DNA from: Hydractinia symbiolongicarpus
Lineage: Eukaryota > Cnidaria > Hydrozoa > Anthoathecata > Hydractiniidae
Direction: 5' to 3'
Assembly (NCBI RefSeq): GCF_029227915.1
Contig: NC_079882.1
Span: 9,672,001-9,736,000 of the forward strand
Length of the DNA stretch: 64,000 nucleotides
Position numbers and translations under genes: made by a program. Positions 40,896-53,200 of this stretch are shown here, in pieces (the first letter of the stretch is position 1; each line of letters starts with the position of its first letter). A model generated the notes under the pieces. The model was not told the DNA's origin, made no database searches, and was given only the letters and a program-made list of their open reading frames with translations.

Positions 40896-41732
40896 CAACC
40901 AATATCACATCTGACAGGTAGCTAGCTACTGGCAAAGTAGTCTTTTTCTTCCACCCTTTTTCACGCCTAAACAAAAACACCCACCATTGTTCTAAATAGC
41001 TGAACACCGAAAAACAGATGTAAAGTATTTTCAAACAAAAAATCAATCCAGACGCTAATTCCAAGGATAAAATAAAGAGAACACTCCATCTACACCTCCC
41101 TCGGGCCCAGCAGTACACAGCAAATGGCGCCGCGCGCTGTTTTGTAAATCAAAGCTTGTTATCCGCACCTCTAATACGATCATCGTAATAGAAATACGGC
41201 TGTTTGATGACTCAATGCTGGTACAATACTTTTGGTATTTTGGGATTGTATCCGCCAAATGGCGGGAACAGGCGGGTGGTTCATTTGTTCATTGGAGAGG
41301 TATAAAACTGGGATTACACTGGGCAAAATTAGTAGTTACCAAGCTGGTTGGCAAATTTTAACACGACAATGCTATATGGCGATTATCCACCACCAGTAAG
41401 CTTGTTCCTAGCGCGCATGTTTTGCCTTATGCATTTATTACAAAAAGACCGCCCTGTGATAACCTTTTCTGGCGCAAGAAGAGAGGAGGGACAAGGATGT
41501 GGTTTCCAGGACACATCCATGTCGCGCCAAGACCATTCTTTTCTCCAGGGTATTTTGACCCTGAGCCGTAAAAAAGGCTGTAGAAACGAGATTGTAGATT
41601 TGATGGCTGCCAGCGAAAAAACCCAGTTCAGTAGGCTGATTCACGTGATCAAAATGTAATTCACACTCTCAGCTATAATTATTACGAAACCGCATGGTCA
41701 GAGTATCATATATCATCTTTATTTACCGACTG
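40896..41732. other. No gene recognised; promoter-like cluster at about 41250-41310
   Basis: A palindromic ccgccaaatggcgggaacag at 41251-41270 resembles paired E2F sites and is followed by a TATA-like ggtataaaac at about 41300. An ATG at 41370 opens nine codons ending in ccaccacca before gtaagc, a good splice donor. The minus-strand and plus-strand frames around it match nothing known, and no second exon was found. Confidence 0.35.
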
Positions 41733-41962
41733 GTGTTTTTTTGGTAGAGCTTTCACCTCCAGTGTGGGAGGTCTTGGGCTTCAATCTCGGGTCAGTCATG
41801 CCTGAGACTATAAAAGGTGTGAAACGATTCTTTCTGTTCAGTGTTCTGCATGAGGATTGATATCTTAGGCAATTGTCTAAGGCCTTTCGACGGACCCTCA
41901 TTGATAAAAGTACCATTAGGAACTGAAGAGGCCATCCTGGGATAGTATAAAAATAATAAAAC
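41733..41962 (+). mobile_element. tRNA-derived SINE, family II, copy B (diverged)
   Basis: The head has ttggtagagctttcacctcc, then agtgtgggaggtcttgggct and a decayed B box (gcttcaatctcgg). The body shares gcatgaggattgatatctta and the 3' end gaagaggccatcctggga with copy A at 25096-25386, followed by an A/T-rich tail. Substitutions in both promoter boxes mark it as an old copy. Confidence 0.7.
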
Positions 41963-43610
41963 TACCACTGCGTATGTGCTTTGCACATGTTTTTGTCGGT
42001 AACAGCCAGCAAGCGACGCCAAGTTAGCACAGACTACATAGGATAAAAAAACCCACATAATTAGGTACTAAAACATGTTTTTTCTATTATAAACAATCTT
42101 GTCACGATTTTGCAGTTATACTAATAATATCAACCTTCACCAAAAATATTTAGATTCAACAATTGCTCTATAAATTAGTGCTAATAGCTATGACGTAATT
42201 ATTAGAGAAATGTTAACAACAACAACGTAACGTAGAATTTTACTACGATCTTTACAGTACTGCGTACTGCACTGCGCGAGCTCCAACATAGGATTTTCCT
42301 TAAACTTTTTAGACATGTTTTGAAAATGTTTGGTAAATCATACAGCTATGAGCGGAAATATTTTTACTCTGGACATTTTAACAGCGTTGGATGCAGCTGA
42401 GGATGCTACCTAGGAATTTTCAAAAAACACAAAAACCCACTGTTGCAAAAATATGAAAGGACAAAAAACTTCGCGCTTCCTTTTAACATGACTATCCCAA
42501 AATTCATTTCAAAGCAGAATCAAGTGAAAAATGATAATAAGTAAAGCCGATTTTTTCTTGTTAGTTTTACATTTTTAACTGGAAATTTCTGCTGGTCAGC
42601 AATTTCGATAATAAGCCAAAATCATTTTGTGTTAAGGTCAATTTTTTTCAAGAAATAGTAAAGAAGATCTACAGTGCTTGGAGAACTAAAAAGGGTTACA
42701 GACCAAATAAAAAACGGCTGGAGTGGAATGGCCTCTTTTACTAACAAAAATATTCGGGGAAAAATGTGAGAGTTGTATAGACTATAATGTCACACCTTTG
42801 TGTCAGTTTGTCAAGGCTGAAAAAACCGTGGGGAAAGTTTCTAGAAAAACTACCTCCGTTACTCACCAAACAAGCTATTATAAAAGTTTTAGATAACGAA
42901 AGAGTACATCTCGTCAGAATCCATTTATACTAAATGGAATAACGAAACCTTTTCGGCGAAAGCTCTATCCAAAGCAGGGAAGTAGAATCGGTCCGTTCTT
43001 GTTAGTCGCTGTATAGAAGCAGGAAAAGTCAGGGTATGGAACACTGTTCTTCCTCAGCTGGGATAAGCGATTATTGCAACCAGGTAATGCCCCTGCTTCT
43101 TGAATTAGCTGAATATCCCTTGTTTCAAATTAAAGAGGTCCCTCAGTGCTTTCAGTTAGATGAAGTAGTGTAACATTCATTTTTTCCATAAAAAACGGTA
43201 ATTGTCTAAATGTGCATTCTCAAGAATAAGACGCCGCGTATTTTTTAGATGGAATCTGTTCTGTGGACTATTTATTTGTTTAGAATCAAGTGATCCACCT
43301 ACATTATCGGTTATCAAACATATAGTAATAAGTCTCTTTTTTCTGCACAAAATTCAAAGTACTATTACTTTTAGGATACTAGGATGATCGAGGAGTTCGT
43401 TTCAAGGAACAAACGACAAACGAACAAACGAAAGAACGACAAACAAACGAACGAAAGATCGAACAAAACATCTAATTACTTGATAAAAACGTTAATAAAC
43501 GCTGGTGTGAGACTAGAGGTCGGTATAATTTAACGATGGAATGTGGTACAGTTAGAACACATTTTTTTAGAATACATAATATACTGTTAGAAAAGACGGT
43601 AATCATAAGT
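41963..43610. other. Intergenic; no gene recognised
   Basis: AT-rich with no coding series. An impure (aacg/acaa)n simple repeat lies at about 43405-43462. The right end is the RSPH1 3' UTR on the minus strand. Confidence 0.5.
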
Positions 43611-45309
43611 CTACTTGTCTTTTTTCGGCAATGTTTTTGGTGGACTGGGAACAAGTGCAGTGCTCGTCCATTGTGTTTCACGTCCAACCAATTCCATCAC
43701 TTTATCCACTTTCTCAACAAAATTTGTGACTTTGAAGTAACCATGTTGTTCGCACCCATTATTAAATAGAAAATAACCACGCCCAAAAGGTTGATCGTTT
43801 CGAAAGTACCCTTTGTAAGAATGATCGTTATTTATCCATTCAGCATGTCCTTCGCGAACTCCTTGAGACCAATGACCTAAAAGGAATGCTAAAATTGCTA
43901 ATTTATTTAAGATTCATTACCCAGGGTGACTGACACAGTGTTTCCGGGATTAGAAATCTTGAATTAGGCACAATTTCAAACAACTTCGATTTACAGCAAA
44001 ATCTTCAACAGAGTGGTGTTATAAAAAGACCTAATTTCTTTGAGATCACAAAGGAAATATTCTGTAATAAACACTGAAATCCTACCTTTAAACTGAGTTC
44101 CAGTACTTTTATAAGTGTATACTCCTTTTCCGTGCTTCTGATCATCTTTCCATTCTCCTTCATAAACATCTCCGTTAGGATATGTATATACACCAACACC
44201 ATTTTTATCTCCATCATTCCACTGTCCGTTGTATGTACTACCATCTGGATAATACATTTGTCCATCTCCTTGCCTCTTGCCATTAGAATATTTACCTACA
44301 TATCTGAAGTATTTGTAGATATAGATAATTCTTGCCCTGCAACTTGATTTTAAATAACAAAAGAAGGGAGAAGAAGGAATATGCAAGAGAGCATTCCCTT
44401 TTGTAGAGTTCCGCATTATATTAAGTGTATAACCTTGTTCCCAGGGATTGATAGGTTTCTTATATCTGGGTGGAACCTAAACAAAACCTAACAAACCCAG
44501 GACACGAGGTTGGTAGTGCGTAAAAAACAAAGATGATGGTAACGTGGCATAGTTACGTCTATACATTTCTTTTTTGTCTTTTCGACCACTCGGACTCAAT
44601 AATATTTATTATCGTACCCTTATTATGTGCTGAACACAACTCAACTAATTTAAAAGCGATCTGTGTGTATTATGTACTGTATACTATCCGTTAAAAACCT
44701 TGCTGTCTTACAGTTAATCGTATTTTGTTTTGTGGTTTCTAAAATACGTTGAGACAAATGCAAACAGAGCTCGAAGATTTCGTTTTCTTATAATAATTGC
44801 TTACATTCATTCATGATACACTTGTTTTCTCGTTTTTAAAACGGTTATTTGGATGTTATTTAAGGTAATCTCCTTCTGGGTTTATGGTAATCTTATACAC
44901 TCTCTTCGATGTTCTTCTAACCAAATGTTTATAAACTTTAAGGCAATTTTTTAGCAATTAAAGTACCAAGTCAGTTGCTTACATAGTTACAGTTTTAGTG
45001 AGGATCTCAGAGAGTTCTGGGGACGAGAATGTGAGGATACCTACATTGTAACTTTCAGCCTCCACGAATGTAGCTAAATTATTAAAACAGAGAAAGTAAA
45101 AATATTTACTTTGCAGCTTTAAATTTGTATGATCCGCAGCCATTTCTCTTTCCATCCTCGTATTCTCCCTCATAAATATCTCCGTTAGGAAAACACGCTT
45201 TCCCATGTCCATGTCTTGCTCCGTCAGCGTTCCGGTCTCCGTCATAAACACCGATATCATTTTCCGTGTCGCCGAATCCTTCTAATTCGTAGTCTGAATC
45301 GTCACTCAT
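43611..45309 (-). CDS. RSPH1: Radial spoke head 1, MORN-repeat protein
   Basis: Three exons, 45309-45110, 44303-44086 and 43876-43611, join in phase to 227 aa. RSPH1 is a radial-spoke head protein of motile cilia and flagella. The N terminus is acidic ([11 protein letters not shown], then ENDIGVYDG), as in vertebrate RSPH1. About six MORN repeats follow, for example [34 protein letters not shown] and [18 protein letters not shown]. The last exon has GCEQHGYF, a motif shared with RSPH1 just after its MORN block. The tail is short and Lys/Pro-rich, without the long acidic C terminus of the human protein. An upstream in-frame Met at 45333 is possible; 45309 fits the family start. Confidence 0.92.
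44431..44511. repeat. Decayed foldback element in RSPH1 intron 1
   Basis: Arms about 28 bp: aaccttgttcccagggattg onward at 44431 and its imperfect inverse ending cccaggacacgaggtt at 44511, with four mismatches in the outer 16 bp. The outer arm resembles caacctcgatcccaggg of the element at 25634, so both may belong to one family. Confidence 0.6.
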
Positions 45310-47280
45310 CGCAAGAGAAGTAAGCACAAACACATAAACACCTGTTGGAACTGTTGACAGATATGTACTTTTGTAACGTGCAATTTGACGTCAACTGAAG
45401 ATTGTTAGGTGATTAAATGAATTACTTCTGACGTCATTTTTTTGTGCCAATTAATCACGTGATCTTTTATTGCTTAATTAACCGAACACTATTTAATTAA
45501 ACGAGCTAGGTTGCAATTTTACGTTTTATGATCTTAATTCTCATCAAAATTTTGGAAGCACATCGTCTAACATTTTTTCGAGCAGAAATTTTTAGTTGTT
45601 TTAAGTCGAAGTTATATATTGTTCGCGTGAATTTATGTTCACGACTTAAAATTGTAATTTGATAGGGGTTAGTTTGCTGCGGAAATTTCTATCTGCAAAA
45701 AATCTACATTTTAAAAAACGAAATTTCGAGTTAATTATATGACTCCAGTGTAATAACCTCCAGTAGGGCCAGGGGACACAGGCCCCCAATAATTTTTCTA
45801 CTAAAAAAAGAAAGAAAGAAAGAAAGAAAGAAAGAAAAGAAAGGAAGAGAGACAGAGAAAGAGAGCCATGAGAGAAATGAAAAACATAAAACAGATGTTC
45901 TACTCATGGTCAAAACGAATGTTTAAGGGGGTGCCAGGCACATTTTAAAAGTCCAAATGCGGTGTAAATTTTCTAAAAAGTGGCAGCACCCTTAAAATTT
46001 TTAGTGTTCTTATCATTTTTTATTATTATTGTAGTTGTGTAATGTAAATATGTATCTCTTTCTATGTTTTGGTTTCTGATGGAAATTTTTATCTAAATTT
46101 TGATGGCAATTAAACAATGCAGCTTTTCTAAATTACAAAAATATATCGAAACATTCATCGTGATTTTAACATTAAACCATGAGTTGACATCTGGAAGTAC
46201 ATATTACGCCATTCTAGAGATGCAAATTTTAAAAATTTCCCACTCGGCGCCTCGGCTGGCCACTGTATAATACGAAATATCCATATATGTAATTTTTCTA
46301 TATACCCCTCCCCCCCTCTCCAAATGTTAAAATCGTGGTTGCGGCACTGATGACTAAAAACTATTACAGTGAAGCCGCTTAGTGATCAACATGTTATTTA
46401 TGCGTAACTGGTCAATTTCAAATCTCAAACTGATCTATTTCAAACAAAAAAGACTGGGTTGTAATTGACTGGTTTTATTTTACTTTATGATTTGTTTGGT
46501 TTTAATCACAAGAAAAGCCCGCGATTTTAGAACGTTACACGATTGCATATTTTTTACAACATAACTAATTGTCGATTTCATTTTATTGTTTAGAATTTTA
46601 TGCTTGATTTTGATTGGCTTACATTCTTAAACATCAGAAAAAAATATCTTGCGTTGTTTATACTTTTGACACAAATATTTTATCGCAAAAATGGAAGCAC
46701 TTGAAAAAAGATTTCAATAACTTGATATATAGTTACATAAAATTATTTCTGTTTGAATACAAGTTGTGTTTTTGTTTAATTCGAAGTTGAGTTCTTTAAT
46801 AATAAAGAATTTCATCAATAGTAATTTCTTTTTTTTTCTTCGCCCTTTGGAACATTTATATTTGACGATAAAAAAATTCATTTTGTGAACATAGCATTTA
46901 AACTCGGGCTTAATTATTCCAAATAGCCCTTGAAACCATGTTACACTATATACTAATACAAGTTAATTTTTTAGCCAAATTTAGATTTTAGAGGTGAAGA
47001 TTTTCCCCACCACAAAATATGGAAACTAACAATGTTTATAAAAATAGATTATTTCCATGGATTTGTAGAGAATTAAGAATTTATTTCCCACTCAGCTGAG
47101 TACAGTACACTATTTTTACAAACTGTAGTCATCAATATTAATATTTTATAACTTCAAACAGGTTCCGCAATTTTCTTTCAACTAATCCATATTATAAAGT
47201 TTTAAATTTTAAACAATATCAATGAATAACAAAATTTTCTACGATTTTACGACCACGGAAGTTTTGACACAACCTGCAAG
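45310..47280. other. Region between RSPH1 and gelsolin starts; divergent promoters
   Basis: The two genes are transcribed away from each other from this 2-kb stretch. A pure (aaag)n microsatellite occupies about 45803-45840. The remainder is AT-rich with no other coding sequence. Confidence 0.5.
45803..45845. repeat. (AAAG)n microsatellite
   Basis: About nine uninterrupted aaag units followed by aagg/agag variants. Confidence 0.95.
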
Positions 47281-50200
47281 ATGGGTTCATCCAGGGAGAG
47301 CACATCTGAGCATTTTCAAAATCTTGGGAGCAAGCCATGCATGAAAGTTTGGAGGATCGAGGTAAAAAGACTTTTCTAGTAATTTTTCCTTCTTAAACTT
47401 TCTCTGTTAAACATTTTTTTCCTTATTAATTATTTTTTTACAACAGAAGAAACAGATCGTACTACAGAAAAAAGGAAATTTGGGAACGTTTTATGCAGGA
47501 GATTGTTACATCGTATTAAACGTAAGTCATTTTTCATATTTTGTTAACATTCATTCTTGGGGCGAGGTCTAGTTATTCATATAATTCATAGGTACGAAAA
47601 ATCAAAGATAATATAACCACTGATCTTCATTTGTGGATTGGAACCGAAGTTGACAAGGTAAGTTTGAAAATTTTGTTGAAATGTGTAAAATTAAATTTTA
47701 GGAAATGGGCATAAAAGAAACAGCAGTAATATAGTTTTTTTCAGTATAAAATTAATCATAAAACTATATAAAATAACAATTTGAAACGCGACATATAATA
47801 AAGTCACATATTTTCGTAATTACGCGATTTCTAAATTGGAGTAAGTTTTCGCATAGTGTTTTTCTGAAAGAATGGAGCTAGCCCCCCACCCCCTTGTTAT
47901 CCCAACAGCCTAAAAATGTGAAGGACAAACTTCATGGAGATATGATTACACACAAAAAGAAGTAAAAGTGAATGAATTTAAAAATACAGCATGTAAAAAA
48001 ATAATAAATTTCATGTTATAATCAAACCAAACATGGTAGATTGTTTCTTCAGCAAGTTCAAATCAACATCAGAACTGAAATATTTTAAATCTTTCAATTC
48101 GCGAATTAACAACACTATAAGTCTTCCATACAACGTTTGTTTCTGTCGCAAAGTATCAACAAATGCTTGAAAGCATAAAAATCTTGCGAGGTCAGGTTCC
48201 ACGATCAACTTCTGACGTTTTAATGACGGCGAAGATGTCGTACTCTCGTCGCTGTTTACGAGGGAGGAATTTAATCGTTTTGCATGTAGTCGTCGTCGGT
48301 GTAGGCTATTACGACACGATCGTAAAAAGGTCGCCGGCAGATCTTGAATTAATCTTAGTAGGAATGGTATACGCAACTTGAATCTTCCAGCTAATTCAAC
48401 AGATTAGAATTTAGAAGAGAATGACTGACTTGCTGTCACAAAACGAACAAACAAACAAACGAACGAACGAACGAACGAACGAACGAACGAACGAACGAAC
48501 GAACGAACGAACGACGAACGAACAAACAAACGCATGCATAACGTGACTGACTTACCTTTGGAAGCTTTACGAATATGAGCAATAAATTTTACAGCTGAAA
48601 TAGAAGAGAATTTGTGTAAAAAAATTGTATGGCAAATATCTTTTTTTATTCTCGCAAAACTTTAGAAATTGGATTCCTTTATCGCATCGTAACAGGCTTG
48701 TAAATGTCAATTTGATTCTCTTATGAATTTTATGATATTAGGAAATCAATCTTTTTAGTTACCTTTTTACAAACATATCCAATTTTTAGACCTTAAATAA
48801 ATATATTTACAACAAAACTTATCAGTCATATAAAAACGTGTATTCTGTCTGTTTGGACGTTTTATTCTGGGAGACGGCAGAGGGATTCATTATGCTTATG
48901 GACGAACCCGTGGATAGTTTCAAAGATTTCTAAATAAACGTTCAAGAAAATTTGCGAAAACATTTAATTTGTCACATTTCTTCTGAAAGCACAAAAAGAT
49001 AACGCACGATGACTCACTCACCAATAAAGCGGAAAAGATGGTAGATATTTTTATGAACAGTATGGTGTGAGTTGATTACAGAATCTACAATCAATGCTGA
49101 TGCTTTCACTGTGGTTGTTTGAATCAATTTTTGTCGCAACTTTAAACCTGGCGATGCTCCACACTGAATGTTCATCCCATCCTGGATGTTTTCACCTAAA
49201 ATGATACAAAACATAGCTATAGCAACTGACGTTTAACGTAAGAGACAACATCGACTTTCGATCCTTCTATAGTGTCATGCAGACATGTAACAGCGCCAAC
49301 AAATTGTTATGTGTCCACCACAATTAAAGGAGAATTGAGGTCAAATTTGACTTTTTTGATTTTTTGTTATAATTTCATTCATGTCATAAAATAAAAATGT
49401 TCCCAAAGAATGGTACAATTTTATCAATTTTTGAGGGAGATATGAGGTTACAAAGTCATTCGGGTATGTCGTCAAAGAAACCGAACTATTACAATTCATC
49501 ACCCATAAATTCTTTGAAACCTGTATAATCTGCCGGTGATGAAAATTCTCCACGGATTCTACTAATTACACACGAAGGAATGACTTTCCCCACGCCCAAG
49601 TCTTTCATAATGATGGCTATAGGCAATGAATCTATAAGTCCTAAAGAAAGGCGTAGCACCATTGACAGTAATACAATACTTTCAAAGAGTTAATTAGAAC
49701 CAGTTCTTCTATTTCTATATTTGAAGAATTGTACATGGTTCCGCTGATGTTTTGTTTTTACATTCGAAAACGATAAAAACATGCATGTACATTATAACTT
49801 AAAAAAGCGTTATGTTATGAGTAAAACTACCTTGCGTTCATTTTTTTACTTCGGTGAATTTGTTTTTATATCGACGGTGTCTGATGAAAAACGTTTTTAG
49901 AAAGGATATATTGAGGCATAATGTGTCAAAGTCGCGATGTTTTGTTATGCATCCAGAATCAAGTTTATCACCAAGTAAAGTTTTATATTCTGCGCAGCAT
50001 TTAGATTCTAAAATGACACCATAATCTGACAAAACGAACATTTTTTATTTACTGATTTACTGTCCTACTTGAGTTTAACTCGTCTTCATCGTCGCTATCG
50101 TCACTGCTAGAAGAAAACTTTCTTTTCTTCAGTTCTTCTTTGCTATATTCGGTCTCTTCAACATATCCACACAAATATTCTCTATTACTAGCAACGGAAC

Positions 50201-53200
50201 TAGCAGAGCTATTTTCATAAATATCATCAAAGGGCATAGAGAAACTATGTCGCCGTCTGAGCACGCCATCGCTGAATGAATGTTTATACCTGCGGCTTGA
50301 AACTGTCTTGCACTAGTGACGTCACATGTCTAATCACGGGACCTTGAAAAACTGCTAACTTACGGCTATATATAAACATTAAAGAATCTTTATGTGCACC
50401 AATACACTCAGGAAGATAAAACGCTCATTTTAAGCCAGGGTTTGTTTTTTGACCTCCATTCTCCTTTAACTCCTTATTTTCCAAACATTCCTGACATTTC
50501 CCTCATTTTTTAGCTCTTTTTAAAGTTTGGCTTACCCTACAAAAACATAAAATCGATACAAGCATATTGATACAGCATACATGAAAATATTACTGTAAAT
50601 GACCGATTAACCACCCAGTCCGTCCATAAGAATAAACAAGTATTTTTAATAAGCGCACAGTGCTGGATTGACCGCCTAGTTAGGATCAAGGGCGCTAAAT
50701 CAGTCAATCAGATCTGAAATTAAATTCTTTCAAGTATTTTAAAAACTGAAGTTTCAATTGACGATTACTTGACTCTTTCCTGACATTTTTGACAATTTTT
50801 TTAAAACTACTGACCAAGTAGGTGCCTTTTTGTTAATGATCTCACCTATGTATTGGACGTAATTGTAACTGAATTCCAATGTCTGAGTATTTATAAAATA
50901 ACCACACCATGGAAACCAATTCCCATGGACACACGCTAAGTCAAACTTGAATAATCTCTGGTGGAAGTTTAATAACGTCTTTTTACGGTTCACATGGCAA
51001 CCAAAGGACGACATAGATTGGTGCATAGTTAAGACGAACCGCTCTGCCAGGGGTTTGGATGTTGAGACAAGTATGTAATCGTCCACCCAACGCATGAGTA
51101 AGCAATTTGGTGAATTAAACTGCGTTAAATACTCCTTCTCCATTTTGCCGTAGTGAAGATTGTTTAACATTGTAGCAAGGATTGAACCTTGAGGTACACC
51201 TGAAAGAAGTCGAAGAGTATATCTTTGGTACCAAATTTAAGGACTTTTCAAGACCTTTTTTAAGAAGGATTTTCGTTGGACATAAACAGAAATTTCAATG
51301 AGAAAGAAAATACAAAGGGAAAAATTAAAAAAAGGCTCCCTATAACCCTAAGACTCAAAAATAGAATCTAAATAAAATATTGATTTAAAAAATTATTTTC
51401 CTGGATCTTTTTTGTTATATATATTTCATTTCCAGTAGTTTTAAGGAGTTTCTAGCCACCTAGTAACCACCTAGTGTTGTTCATATCAATCTTTCCCAAA
51501 TACTTAGATGTCGAAAAAAAGCATGACAGTAATTAACATTTACAATGACGCACGCTAGATGACTATGCGAAATAAAGAAAATCATTTACAGAACAATTTT
51601 ACCTGTATCTTGTACAACAAAGTTATCCCCAACACGACCGATAGAGCATTTAATATGTTTTGACACCAAATCAATGAGTTTTTCTCGCGATTCTGTCCAG
51701 CGGTAGACTTTGTCGATAAAAACCATATTTCTGCCGGTCAGGAGACCACTTCTTTGACGGTGTCGGATGAAATCCACAAAATTATCACAATCAGTACCAT
51801 CTGTAGCAATCCTAAACAATTTGGAAGACAGCTTGCCATTTTGTGCGCACCTAAGTCTCGTGAATGTACGAATCAAATAAGAATCCGCGCTCAACACTTC
51901 AGGCATGTAGTTAAGTAGCTGGTCATGAGGTAACGTATCAAAACAACGACTGATGTCCAACGATGCAAAGTAAAATGGTGGCAGGACTTCATGTCGAGAT
52001 TTTACATGACGCACGAATCTTTCCCAACGATGATACACCTCAGTAGAGTTGCTAACAGTTGCGCCATAGATAGATGGATTCTTTTCAATCTCGTGCTGTA
52101 GAGAAAGATGGACATTCTTTAGGATGGTTTTCACCAGAAGTTTTTTTTTGTTTTCCGTCTCGTGAAAACAACGACTCATGTTCGCTATAGGTCGAAGCTG
52201 AAAATCAAAACATTAAAACTCATAAACACATAAACACTACGTGATCTAGTTGTCATGCGCTCTGTGTACTTACCATAAATTTTGTTAATTTTTTTATTTA
52301 TAGTTTTGTTGTTTTATATTTTGCGGTTGGGGATCCCTGTTCAATTTATTTTTTTGGAATTAACCTCCGAAAAACATTCTTGCGGGACATATTTTTGCAA
52401 ATATTTGCAAAATTCGCTAACATAAGTCCCGCAAATAACATAAATTAATTCTCTAAAATAATTAAAATAAAGAAAAGTTCAACATTCAAGGTGTTTATGA
52501 ATAGATTTCAAAATAGTTTTTCAGGGCTTCGTCGAGAAATACTTAGTAAAATAATCTAACTGAAAAGATCTTTGTTAAATCTAAAGGGACGCTATACACA
52601 GATACTACAAACACTTGCAAAAAATGCCATACCTTGTTTTGCCCAGGTATAAGTCTAACATCAAACACACCTAAGCAGTCTTTATTTTTTAACTTCTCAT
52701 CAACAAACGCAAGCGACACAGGCCGGTAAACGTGACCAATCACTGGTTTCAATCCTTCATGAAGAATCACTCTCCACGTTTGCTTACGATAATAAAACAA
52801 TTTATTTTTATGACACCCCGTCTCCGTGATGTAAAAACAACTGCGGAGAAGAGGCACAACAAATCCATTGAACATCCAGAGAAAAACATTCGAAACGGTG
52901 TCGTGCTGTTTTAATGAATACTGCGCATGCTTATGACTGCTTCCATCTTTTCCAAACAACCAATCAAATGAGGACAACTTGATGCCGGTCATGATATTAT
53001 TAAGTAAGATCTTTTCATAACGTCCAAGCAACAAAAATGTCAACAGGGACTTTAAAAAATTATTTTTATTTTGGGGACATCCCCATAGTAAATCGGGAAT
53101 CACTTTGTTTAAAACTGCTCTTGAGAAGTTGTACACCTAAAAATTTAACAAAGTGAAGGCCACCATTAGTTAAATAACGAATTAAAATAATACTAACGCC

